NCBI GenBank assembly: GCA_028694995.1 | Contig: JAQVJU010000002.1 | Coordinates: forward strand, 131,503-170,294 | Source: Minisyncoccota bacterium | GTDB taxonomy: Bacteria > Patescibacteriota > Minisyncoccia > UBA6257 | Reading direction: 5' to 3' | Length of the DNA: 38,792 bases | Shown here: positions 1 to 8,232 of the stretch, one piece after another | Position numbering within the stretch: the stretch's first letter is position 1 | Layout: the number at the start of each line of letters is the position of its first letter | Position numbers and translations under genes: made by a program | The notes under the pieces: generated by a model | The model's input: only the letters and a program-made list of their open reading frames with translations | The model's database searches: none | What the model was told of the DNA's origin: nothing

Positions 1-339
1 ATGAGAGCTATCGTCTAGCTCTATTGCAAGTAAAGGCTTTAAACTTTCTTTTTCTGCTAAAATAAAATCAACAGATTTTCTGTCTATTTTGTTTCGGTAT
101 TTATAGTATTCTCCTTTTTTTGCTTTAACTAAAAGTAGATCAGATAAACTAACTTGAGGAAAAATATAATACTTATTTTCTGTTGCCTTTTCTAGGGCTT
201 TAAAAAAATCTACTTCTGCTCTAGTTAAAAAATAATCTTTTTTAGCGTATGGTAACTTTATCTCTGTCCCACTCTTTTTCCTGGCTAAAATAGCTAAAAC
301 AATAACAAAAACTATAATAATTATTATGAAAAACCACAT
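1..339 (-). CDS. DUF2726-like membrane-anchored protein, C-terminus cut by window edge
   Basis: Reverse-strand translation from ATG at 339: MWFFIIIIIIVFVIVLAILARKKSGTEIKLPYAKKDYFLTRAEVDFFKALEKATENKYYIFPQVSLSDLLL...AIELDDSSH; N-terminal TM plus DUF2726-like 'L(T/S)xxExxFFxxL...V.L.dll...ElDdxSH' pattern. Confidence 0.7.
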   Translation of the reverse strand, partial: MWFFIIIIIVFVIVLAILARKKSGTEIKLPYAKKDYFLTRAEVDFFKALEKATENKYYIFPQVSLSDLLLVKAKKGEYYKYRNKIDRKSVDFILAEKESLKPLLAIELDDSSH

Positions 340-416
340 AAGTTTATTTCACTTTATACTTCTTGATTTTTTTCATAAAATTTATTTTCAGTATAATTAG
401 CTATATTTATTCTATC

Positions 417-442
417 AAAAAACCGCTCTATTAAAAAGCGGC
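417..442 (-). terminator. Rho-independent terminator of candidate small RNA
   Basis: Minus strand CCGCTTTTTAATAGAGCGGTTTTTT: GC stem followed by T-run. Confidence 0.65.
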
Positions 443-499
443 TTTGAATTGCTCCCCGTTCGAGACCTTATCCGAACTGTTGAGAAACTAAGTAAAGTA
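417..499 (-). ncRNA. Candidate small RNA of about 80 nt, no family recognised
   Basis: TATAAT-type -10 (506-511) with TTGCAT about 18 nt upstream, no ORF, internal hairpin GTTCG-GATAAGGTCT-CGAAC, terminator at 417-442. Confidence 0.4.
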
Positions 500-505
500 T
501 ACCCT

Positions 506-535
506 ATTATAGATAGAAATCTTTAATTAATGCAA
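506..535 (-). promoter_or_regulatory. Predicted sigma70-type promoter for the candidate small RNA
   Basis: Minus strand TTGCAT-18 nt-TATAAT. Confidence 0.4.
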
Positions 536-651
536 GTATGCCTGGAATATTTCAGCTTGTCAGATTTTAGCTTAATCATTATTAGGCTGGGTACTTTCTT
601 TAATTTTTTTTATTAATTGCTCTTTTCCCATAAATGCTTATCACTAAAATC

Positions 652-1203
652 TTATTTTCTCAATAATTTTTTATTAAACTTGAAATCTTTTTGACATCTT
701 AATATAATGGATTCTTTAGCAAATTCGTAATCCATGAAACCTTCTGTCTGATACAACACCTCTAATGCGATTATAATCATACTTTTAGCATCCTTGCTTT
801 TAAATTTTTTAGAAGGAATATGATTTTTATCGTAATAAAGAAGATTATTTCTAAACTCCATTAGGCCATAATTCTTTTTACATTTTTTAAATTTAGAAGT
901 AAACCATTTTTCTTCTCTTCGAAAACATCGTGTTATATGAGAACTTACCGATAAATGTCCCGTTATTGAAAAAAGATGTTTTTCTCCGTGATTACGAGTA
1001 AGTCCTCCATTTATGCTTTTTCCACCAAGGATAAATTTATTTAATTTGCCAATTTCTTCAAATGCGGTAAAAGCCATAAAACAAGAACTGCTATATTTTT
1101 TATTATCATACAAAATAAATGCATCTTGGATTAGAAAAACGATATGATTCCAAAGTTCAATAACAATTCTTTTTCTATTAGTTTTAAATTTAGGCAATAA
1201 CAC
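652..1203 (-). CDS. AbiV-like (HEPN) abortive-infection family protein
   Basis: 'LIQDAFILYDNKKYSSSCFMAFTAFEEIGKLNKFI' matches the helical 'dA..L...g.y..A..lA..A.EEiGK' signature of AbiV/HEPN proteins. Confidence 0.6.
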   Translation of the reverse strand: MLLPKFKTNRKRIVIELWNHIVFLIQDAFILYDNKKYSSSCFMAFTAFEEIGKLNKFILGGKSINGGLTRNHGEKHLFSITGHLSVSSHITRCFRREEKWFTSKFKKCKKNYGLMEFRNNLLYYDKNHIPSKKFKSKDAKSMIIIALEVLYQTEGFMDYEFAKESIILRCQKDFKFNKKLLRK

Positions 1204-1414
1204 TTTACTCTATTTCTATTTAAAGATTACTATCTTTTTGCCCTAAAAACAAATTGGTTTAAAATGAAAATTGCTCAGCAATGAGTATTCTATCTCAAGA
1301 GAACCGCCTTGGAGAACATCTAAATTTTTTTATATAGAAAAATTCACAATTTCAATGTGGCAAGTAAATAGTTATTGATTATTTTTACCTGAGACTGGAT
1401 GAATTATTGAGGAT

Positions 1415-1695
1415 ATGTTTAACAATAAGCTAAAAGAATATAAAGAAAAACAAGCAGAATTAAGTGAAGAAATGCAAAGATATACTGATGCCGGTGAAAA
1501 CTATTATATTACGCAAATACAGTGTTAAGCCTTGCTCAAAAAGCCTATGAAATCTTTCAAAGTTCTGAAGTAACAGAAAAAAGACAGTTATTAAATTTCC
1601 TACTTCAGAACCCTGAATTAAATGACAGAAAGCTAGTATTTAAACTAAAAACACCGTTTGATACGGTGCTTCAAGCGAACAAGTGTTCTAATTAG
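1415..1695 (+). pseudogene. Remnant of serine site-specific recombinase, C-terminal segment, frameshifted
   Basis: Plus-strand MFNNKLKEYKEKQAELSEEMQRYTDAGENYYIT, then in a shifted frame ANTVLSLAQKAYEIFQSSEVTEKRQLLNFLLQNPELNDRKLVFKLKTPFDTVLQANKCSN*. Typical large serine recombinase C-terminal tail; catalytic N-terminus absent. Confidence 0.7.
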
Positions 1696-1733
1696 CTCCG
1701 CGGGTAGGATTCGAACCTACAACCCACTGGTTA

Positions 1734-2250
1734 CACCTAATCTTTAAGTTTCCTTAAAGGGTGGACTATATCATCACCTTGCTCATTAATGAGTTTAGGT
1801 GTCTCGGTATCTAGTCTCTACGGCGCCCTTCTTCTTTTAATGAAGGTTCCCACGGTATTGGCATAATTTAATATTATTGAATTTTAGCTTTTACCGTTAT
1901 CCCGAGATGTACATTCCAAAATTTCTTTTGGAAGCTGCAAAATTCCAGCATGCAGTTCTCTATGACAATTCGCACAAACGAGAATGCATTTATTTAACTC
2001 TTTTGTAATCTTTTCCCAAGATCTAGTAAGTCCTCTAACAGAAAGACCAAATTCTTTATCTTTTGAGCTAATGTGATGAAAATCTAAAGCATCATTGCAT
2101 TTGTTATAGCCACAAAAAATACATTTTCCTCCCTTGTATTCAATCGCCATTGCTTTCAATCTTTTTCTTCTTGCTGTTACTGCTTTTTTAAGATACACTG
2201 CGCGCTGTTGATAACTTCTTTTATCCATAACGATGGGGCTTAGGTTATTT
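1734..2250 (-). mobile_element. Group I self-splicing intron in the tRNA anticodon loop, with HNH endonuclease ORF
   Basis: Minus-strand core ACGGTAAAAGC ... CCAATACCGTGGGAA ... CGCCGTAGAGACTAGA ... GGTGATGATATAGTCC (P/Q/R/S-like blocks); 5' exon ends in T, intron ends in G. Confidence 0.85.
1884..2228 (-). CDS. Intron-encoded HNH homing endonuclease
   Basis: CIFCGY...ALDFHHISSKDKEFGLS...CILVCANCHRELHAG: HNH with two Cys pairs. ORF-track start at 2270 lies in the tRNA exon; MDKRSYQQ at 2228 is the likely start. Confidence 0.85.
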   Translation of the reverse strand: MDKRSYQQRAVYLKKAVTARRKRLKAMAIEYKGGKCIFCGYNKCNDALDFHHISSKDKEFGLSVRGLTRSWEKITKELNKCILVCANCHRELHAGILQLPKEILECTSRDNGKS

Positions 2251-2313
2251 ACAGCCAGTCGCTCTACCATTGAGCTACCGCGGAATAAATAAATTATACT
2301 ATGATTTTAGCCT

Positions 2314-2880
2314 TTAATCAAATAGATTATTGGTTTTTGCTATCTTTGGTCCTTGTGATTTAGAATAAAGGGATTTTTTCCGTTTATTATAAGGAACTAA
2401 TGCTGGAGAAGATAATTTTTCTACTGCTATTTGACAAATATACATATCTGCATACAAGGCTACTGGAAGATTAGATTGATTACTGATTTCTAAAGTTAAA
2501 GTCCCTTCAAATCCTGGATCAACAAAACCAGCTGTATGAACTAAAATTCCCATTCTAGCTAAGGTGCTTTTGCCTTCAACTTTTAAAACTATATCATCAG
2601 GCACTTTAATATATTCTTTAGTGCTCGCTAAAACAAAATCATTTGGATGAAGGATAAATGGTTCCTTAGGTTTTACTTTTAAGGTAATAATAAAATCCTT
2701 ATCTGGTAATTCTTTTTTTGTATCTAGGATACATTGTTTAGAAATATTGAATTTTTTAAAAATTGGTCCTAATTTTAAATCAATTGAAGCTGGTCCTATT
2801 TGTTTAGGATTTAATTTTGGCTTAAAAACAAGCTGATTGTTTTTAATTACTCTTTGTATATCTCTATCTGATAAAATCAT
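2314..2880 (-). CDS. dcd: dCTP deaminase / dUTPase family
   Basis: MILSDRDIQRVI...GPASIDLKLG...VEGKSTLARMGILVHTAGFVDPGFEGTLTLEISN. Confidence 0.93.
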   Translation of the reverse strand: MILSDRDIQRVIKNNQLVFKPKLNPKQIGPASIDLKLGPIFKKFNISKQCILDTKKELPDKDFIITLKVKPKEPFILHPNDFVLASTKEYIKVPDDIVLKVEGKSTLARMGILVHTAGFVDPGFEGTLTLEISNQSNLPVALYADMYICQIAVEKLSSPALVPYNKRKKSLYSKSQGPKIAKTNNLFD

Positions 2881-2902
2881 AATATTAAATGATTAAAACA
2901 AG

Positions 2903-2973
2903 CTGCCGGGCAGGGATTCGAACCCCGATTTCCACGTCCAGAGCGTGGCGTGCTACCATTACACCACCCGGCA
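2903..2973 (-). tRNA. tRNA-Gln(CTG)
   Basis: TGCCGGGTGGTGTAATGGTAGCACGCCACGCTCTGGACGTGGAAATCGGGGTTCGAATCCCTGCCCGGCAG; complete cloverleaf, loop CTCTGGA, G73, no encoded CCA. Confidence 0.92.
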
Positions 2974-2978
2974 ATTAA

Positions 2979-4070
2979 TCATAATTCCTCACTAATACCT
3001 AATTCAAAAGGTAGAGTGGGAATAGGTGTTCTTCTTAATTGAACCTGTATCTCAATAAATCTTTTAAGTAATTTTTCTAAAAATGGTGTATCAAAAAGAT
3101 CAGCCTGTTTAAATAAAATAGTCATTTCATCACTGGTTGCTTCTTTTTCCAAAATCTTACCTAAAGAAGGAGAAATTTTCAATAAAAGGATTTTTCTTAA
3201 ATAATTTAAAACTTCTCTATTAAACACTTCTAAATCATAACCTTCATCAAAAATATTATTAATAAACTCCAAAGCTTTTTCCTTGTCTTTTTTACCAAGA
3301 AAAACAATAAACCTTCTTATTCTTTCAAAGTTTATAGCCCCAATCAAATCTTCTACTGATTTTTTAGTAATATTTTGATTAGTAATCAAAGAAATCTGAC
3401 CTAATAATGATTGAGCATCTCGCAAACCACCTTCTGAATACACAGCAATTAACCTTAAAGCTTCTTCTTCAAACTTTATACCTTCTTGCTTGCAAATAGA
3501 TTTTAAACAACTAATAATATCATCTAAATTCAATTTTTTAAAATCATAACGCTCTACCCTAGAAAGAATCGTTGCTGGTAGTTTATCAGGCTCTGTAGTT
3601 GCAAAAATAAAGACAACATATGAAGGCGGTTCCTCTAAGGTCTTCAATAAAGCGTCAAAAGCGTCTTTTGTCATCTGATGAGCTTCATCAATGATAAAAA
3701 TCTTGTATTTGGAACTTACAGGTGGAAATTTAATATTCTCTCTTAAAGAACGAGCATCATCTACTCTACCACTAGAAGCAGCATCAATTTCAATTAAATC
3801 CAAAGCATTTCCCAAATTAATAGCTTTACAAGAATCACACTGATTACAAGATTCAAATTCATTAGATTTTCGATTTTGACAATTTAATGCCTTAGCTAAT
3901 AAACGAGCCACTGTTGTTTTACCAGTACCCCTTAAACCAGAAAAAAGATAAGCATGCGAAATTTGACCATGTATAAGGGCATTGGCCAAAGGCTTAATAA
4001 CATTTTTTTGATTAATTACTTGGGCAAATGTTTGTGGTCGATATTTTCTGTAAAAAACTAATTGAGACAT
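2979..4070 (-). CDS. dnaX: DNA polymerase III gamma/tau subunit, short gamma-like form
   Basis: YRKYRPQTFAQVINQ...HAYLFSGLRGTGKTTVARLLAKALNC...CNQCDSC...IDEAHQMTKDAFDALLKTLEEPP. Confidence 0.93.
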   Translation of the reverse strand: MSQLVFYRKYRPQTFAQVINQKNVIKPLANALIHGQISHAYLFSGLRGTGKTTVARLLAKALNCQNRKSNEFESCNQCDSCKAINLGNALDLIEIDAASSGRVDDARSLRENIKFPPVSSKYKIFIIDEAHQMTKDAFDALLKTLEEPPSYVVFIFATTEPDKLPATILSRVERYDFKKLNLDDIISCLKSICKQEGIKFEEEALRLIAVYSEGGLRDAQSLLGQISLITNQNITKKSVEDLIGAINFERIRRFIVFLGKKDKEKALEFINNIFDEGYDLEVFNREVLNYLRKILLLKISPSLGKILEKEATSDEMTILFKQADLFDTPFLEKLLKRFIEIQVQLRRTPIPTLPFELGISEEL

Positions 4071-4083
4071 AATAAGATAAGAT

Positions 4084-4089
4084 ATTATA
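4084..4089 (-). promoter_or_regulatory. -10 box (TATAAT) of dnaX giving a very short leader
   Basis: Minus strand TATAATATCTTATCTTATT-ATG; 13 nt between the -10 box and the start codon. Confidence 0.45.
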
Positions 4090-4115
4090 GCAAAAATAAG
4101 AATGATTATAAAGGC

Positions 4116-4523
4116 TTAAAAAACAAAGCGTTTATAACCAAAAAAATTAATTAAAGTAGTTAATCCTGTAGCGACTAAGGCACTAATATTAGCCCAAAGA
4201 ACAGGAGAAATATTACCTAAGGGACCAATAAGATTATTCAATACAGAAAAAAAGGTAACATTAATCCCAAAAGCAATTAAACTAATAGTAATAAATCTTA
4301 CAAATTCTTTTTTTTCAAAATCCCTGCCTTTATTAAAGGTCCATAATTTATTCAAAAAGTAACTATTGGTCACCGCTACCATAAAAGAAATAGCTTTAAA
4401 AAAAGAACAAATAATACCAGAATTAATTCCTGTGACAAACATCAATAGATTTAAAATACCAAAGTCAATCCCGGTATTTAATAATCCAACACAAATAAAT
4501 TTAATAAACTGAAAAGAAAACAC
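4116..4523 (-). CDS. GtrA-like membrane protein
   Basis: FIKFICVGLLNTGIDFGILNLLM...NSYFLNKLWTF...FGYKRFVF, four TM segments. Confidence 0.85.
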   Translation of the reverse strand: MFSFQFIKFICVGLLNTGIDFGILNLLMFVTGINSGIICSFFKAISFMVAVTNSYFLNKLWTFNKGRDFEKKEFVRFITISLIAFGINVTFFSVLNNLIGPLGNISPVLWANISALVATGLTTLINFFGYKRFVF

Positions 4524-4531
4524 AAAATAAA

Positions 4532-6895
4532 TTAATAAGTTTTTCTTAATTCTTCCTCAACTTCAGCCCGAGGCCGAGTATACTTGGAAACACTTAATTG
4601 TTTCAAAGATTCAATTCTTTTCTGATCACTTTCAGGTGGTTTATGAATTTTAATATTAAAAGCGCGTGAAGGTTGTCCTTGAATAGTTAATTTGGTATAG
4701 GCATTAAAATTATCCAGATTAATCAAATCATAAGCATTAAAAACTGGCGCAAAGTATTTTTCCAAAAACTCAGCATCTTCATTGCCCACTCTAAATGAAA
4801 TTAAAGTACCCACATTGCCAAAAACTGACTTTATAATCGGTTCTTTTAATTGAGCCAAGAACTGATTGGTGACCACTAAATTAAGACGATATTTTCTAGC
4901 CTCTGAGAATATCGTGGCAATGGTATCAGTGGTGATATTTTGAAACTCATCAATATAAAGATAAAAATCTTTTCTTTGTTCTTCTGGAATATCTACTCTA
5001 GAAAAAGCAGCCATTGTTAATTTACCTACAATAAGCATGCCTAAAAGATAACTGTTAATATCCCCTAACAATCCTTTAGATAAATTAATAATTAAGATTT
5101 TTCCCTCATCCATTACTTTTCTAAAATCTATAGCTGATTTTTTCTGACTAATAATCGGTCTCACCAAATCATTAGCTAAAAATGGATTAAGTTTGGAATT
5201 GATATATGGGGCAACATTTGCTAAGGCTAAATCCCCTCCTGCTTTTTCAGCTTCTTTTTCCCAAAATTCTCTTACCATTGGATTAGGGGTTTTTTCCAAT
5301 AATCTTTTACGAAAATCCACATTAATCAAAATACGTGGTAAATCATTTAAGGTGTGTATTTCTTCAGGATCATCTAAGAGCAATAACAAAGCATTACGGA
5401 AATATTGTTCAAAAACAGGGCCCCCAACTTGTTTTAAATCATATAATTTATCCAAAATCTCCAAAAGTTCATCAACAACAAAAGTTTTTTGAAAAGGATA
5501 TTGTTCATCTCTTTCTAACATATTCAAACCAAATGAATTATGAAAATCTCCAGGATTAAAATAAACAAGATCCTTAGCTCTTGAATCAGGCACTAAGCCC
5601 ACCAAATATTCTGCTGTGTCCCCATGAGGGTCAATATAACAAACACCTTTACCTTCTTTCATATCTTGAATAAACAAATTTCTCATCAAAGAAGTTTTTC
5701 CAGTGCCTGTTTGACCAATAATATAAAGATGACGTCGTCTATCATCATCTAAAATCCTCACTTCTTTCTCTTCTCTTTGAAAAACATTAACTCCTAAACT
5801 AACCCCTTGTTGAGGTAAATTCAAAGGCGCAGCTGCACTACGGGCCTTTAACCATTTTATACTGGCATTATCTAAAAAAGGATGAGGAAAATGAAAAATA
5901 CTAGCTATTTCTGCTGTATTCAAAAGCATTGCATTTTGTTTTCTAAAAATCCTAAAAGAAAAATCATATACTAATCTTTTCAAACCTGATTTTGATTTAA
6001 CATTAGAACAAGTAAAACTATTACCTAAAGAACGAGCAAAAGGACTAAAAGAAGCTTCTAGATGCGATAATAACTCCTCTGCTCTTGATTTAGTTAAGGC
6101 TGAAGTTAATATTCGAGCATTTAAATGAAAAAGAGGAAATTTTGATTTTTCATCTATTAATTTAATCAAATTTTCATCAATGATTTTTGGTTTTAATTCC
6201 TCTTCTGGTTTTTTCTCAGGCTCTCTTGTAAACATTGATGATAAAGGAGAAGCCAAGGCTTGTTTTAAATCCTTGCCTTCCATTAAAGCCTTTTTAATTC
6301 CTGCAAGCTCTTTTATCTTATTAGTAGTCTCTGGCTTAATAACAATTTGAAAAGCCGCTCCTTCTTCTTGTCGCGATAATTTAGAAAAAGCATTAACAAT
6401 AGTTGTTAAAGGGTCTTGGCTAAAAAGGTCAAAAGTTTTCAAAGGCAAAGCAAACGGTTCTTTTAAATTAAGAGTAGCTCCAGCAATCTCTCCCTGAGGC
6501 AAGAAAATAGTATAGTCATTTACCAATTCTATACTGGCATAAGGAAATGAAGCTGAAAGGATTTTTTCAAAAAACTGAATATCTTTTTTAGCACAAGCTG
6601 CATAAAAACAAATCTCTGATGAATCACTAGAAATTGCTATTTCAAAAACAATTTCCTTATTGTATTTGCCTAAATTCTCTAAAGTTTGTATAAAAAAAGA
6701 AATAAAATCAGCAAAAACAGTTTGTTTTTCCTGACCAGAACTCTTGCTTCCAGGATAGAAATCCCTAGGAATAGTTATTAAAAACAATTGATAATCTAAA
6801 CTTGTTTTAATTTCTAAATTAAAAGATTTCTTTTTAAAAAGAAAAAATAAAACAGAAACAATAACAATCAATAAAATTCCTAGAAAAATATACAT
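4532..6895 (-). CDS. VirB4/TraD-like conjugation-type ATPase with N-terminal TM
   Basis: Walker A HLYIIGQTGTGKTSLMRNLF, CYIDPHGD, Walker B FYLYIDEFQNITTDTIATIFSEARKYRLNLVVTNQFLAQL. Confidence 0.85.
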   Translation of the reverse strand: MYIFLGILLIVIVSVLFFLFKKKSFNLEIKTSLDYQLFLITIPRDFYPGSKSSGQEKQTVFADFISFFIQTLENLGKYNKEIVFEIAISSDSSEICFYAACAKKDIQFFEKILSASFPYASIELVNDYTIFLPQGEIAGATLNLKEPFALPLKTFDLFSQDPLTTIVNAFSKLSRQEEGAAFQIVIKPETTNKIKELAGIKKALMEGKDLKQALASPLSSMFTREPEKKPEEELKPKIIDENLIKLIDEKSKFPLFHLNARILTSALTKSRAEELLSHLEASFSPFARSLGNSFTCSNVKSKSGLKRLVYDFSFRIFRKQNAMLLNTAEIASIFHFPHPFLDNASIKWLKARSAAAPLNLPQQGVSLGVNVFQREEKEVRILDDDRRRHLYIIGQTGTGKTSLMRNLFIQDMKEGKGVCYIDPHGDTAEYLVGLVPDSRAKDLVYFNPGDFHNSFGLNMLERDEQYPFQKTFVVDELLEILDKLYDLKQVGGPVFEQYFRNALLLLLDDPEEIHTLNDLPRILINVDFRKRLLEKTPNPMVREFWEKEAEKAGGDLALANVAPYINSKLNPFLANDLVRPIISQKKSAIDFRKVMDEGKILIINLSKGLLGDINSYLLGMLIVGKLTMAAFSRVDIPEEQRKDFYLYIDEFQNITTDTIATIFSEARKYRLNLVVTNQFLAQLKEPIIKSVFGNVGTLISFRVGNEDAEFLEKYFAPVFNAYDLINLDNFNAYTKLTIQGQPSRAFNIKIHKPPESDQKRIESLKQLSVSKYTRPRAEVEEELRKTY

Positions 6896-6899
6896 TCTC

Positions 6900-7313
6900 T
6901 TAAATTAAATTTTTCTCTTTTAATTCTTGATAATACTTATCGGCTAAAGTGTCTCTTAATTTATCTATTAAAAAAGCATTTCCAGTTTTCAAAGCGGTTT
7001 TGACTGCTTGAGGAATATTTTCTTCAAAAGCCATGGTCACTAACTCAGAAAGCTTAATCTGAGCTTCTTCAATAATATCTTTTTCCGCTATTGTATTTTC
7101 TGCATAAAGCTCTGCTGGAAAAGGCATTTTCTTTTCTTCTGGTTTAGGAAAATCCATATCTGGAAGAAAATCTTCTAAAGATTCATCCATTTTTTCCTTA
7201 ATTGTTTCTTTTACTAATTCTTTTTCTTCTGGTATTTCAATCTTTTCCCGAGCCATTTGCTCTTTTTTCATCTTTATCCGGTTGCTAATAAGATTTAATT
7301 CTTCATTAATCAT
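6900..7313 (-). CDS. Hypothetical charged helical protein next to the conjugation-type ATPase
   Basis: ORF MINEELNLISNRIKMKKEQMAREK...; TATACT -10-like box upstream. Confidence 0.6.
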   Translation of the reverse strand: MINEELNLISNRIKMKKEQMAREKIEIPEEKELVKETIKEKMDESLEDFLPDMDFPKPEEKKMPFPAELYAENTIAEKDIIEEAQIKLSELVTMAFEENIPQAVKTALKTGNAFLIDKLRDTLADKYYQELKEKNLI

Positions 7314-7365
7314 AATCTCTTTGACTTATTTTCTCCTTATAGTATAGCAAAGTTTTCTTAAGATT

Positions 7366-8220
7366 TCATTGCTTAAGTCTATAATATACCTTTGAAGGAT
7401 AATATTTACAATCTATATATTCTAAACGAATAAAATTATCTTTTAATGTTTCTTTTTTTAATTCACTAATTACCCTAAGCATTTGCTTAAAATCATTATT
7501 AATATTATAAGAGATATAAAAACCTTCTTGAGTAATAATTCTTATCTCAGAAAAGCTTTCATCTTTAATTTCTAAATAATCAATAGAAAAAGGAATATCT
7601 TCTTGAGCAGAAAGAGTAAAAGCCTGCTCTAATTTTAATAAGTTTTCTGGATTAATAACCTGAGTGCCTAAGAATCTTTTCTTGGTTTCTAAAATCACTA
7701 TCTTATCAAAAAAAGAACCTGAAGTTTCTAGTGCTTTTTCAAAAATAATACCGTTTTTGTCCAAATAATAACATTCTTCTTCATCTCCAGAAAAAACTGA
7801 GCTTTTTTGAAGACACCATAAAAAATCAATTTCTCTTTGTTTAATTTTTAAAACCAAATGTCCAGTTTTCCAATTCAAATCTGTTTCTATATTCTCTAAC
7901 TTTGAATTATTCTTAAGAATGGATTTTTCCAAATCAGAATAATAAAAACTAAACATACTTTTATTATTACCTAGGTTTTTAGGGAAAAAAGCATAAACCC
8001 AAAAAGGCGCAAATCGAGTATTATTTTGCTGAAGATATAAATCAACCCATAAAGAAAATGAAGAATGATAGCCTTCAATTGATATGGTATTAATTTGAAA
8101 AAAAGGAGAAATAAAAACAAACCAATAGCTAAAAACTATTACAAAAAGTATAAAAAAAATTAGAATAAATACCTGAAGTCTAAGCCAAAAAACCCTTAAA
8201 GGGTTACGCGTTCTCCTCAT
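7366..8220 (-). CDS. FtsQ/DivIB-like protein with single TM and POTRA-like region
   Basis: N-terminal TM followed by ISPFFQINTISIEGY... and repeated beta/alpha pattern. Confidence 0.45.
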   Translation of the reverse strand: MRRTRNPLRVFWLRLQVFILIFFILFVIVFSYWFVFISPFFQINTISIEGYHSSFSLWVDLYLQQNNTRFAPFWVYAFFPKNLGNNKSMFSFYYSDLEKSILKNNSKLENIETDLNWKTGHLVLKIKQREIDFLWCLQKSSVFSGDEEECYYLDKNGIIFEKALETSGSFFDKIVILETKKRFLGTQVINPENLLKLEQAFTLSAQEDIPFSIDYLEIKDESFSEIRIITQEGFYISYNINNDFKQMLRVISELKKETLKDNFIRLEYIDCKYYPSKVYYRLKQ

Positions 8221-8232
8221 AAAATTTTATTC

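Larger units (their letters stand above)
1696..2284 (-). tRNA. Split tRNA, most likely tRNA-Asn(GTT), exons 2251..2284 and 1696..1733, interrupted by group I intron
   Basis: Spliced TCCGCGGTAGCTCAATGGTAGAGCGACTGGCTGT|TAACCAGTGGGTTGTAGGTTCGAATCCTACCCGCGGAG folds as a 72-nt cloverleaf with 7-nt loop CTGTTAA and G73; CCA not encoded. Confidence 0.75.

Noticed and set aside
2251-2270. HNH start at 2270 as given in the ORF track
   Set aside because: That ATG lies in the tRNA 5' exon; an intron-internal Met at 2228 fits better.
5193-5559. Plus-strand ORFs of 99 and 74 aa
   Set aside because: Antisense shadows of the well-supported VirB4/TraD-like gene; low-complexity translations.
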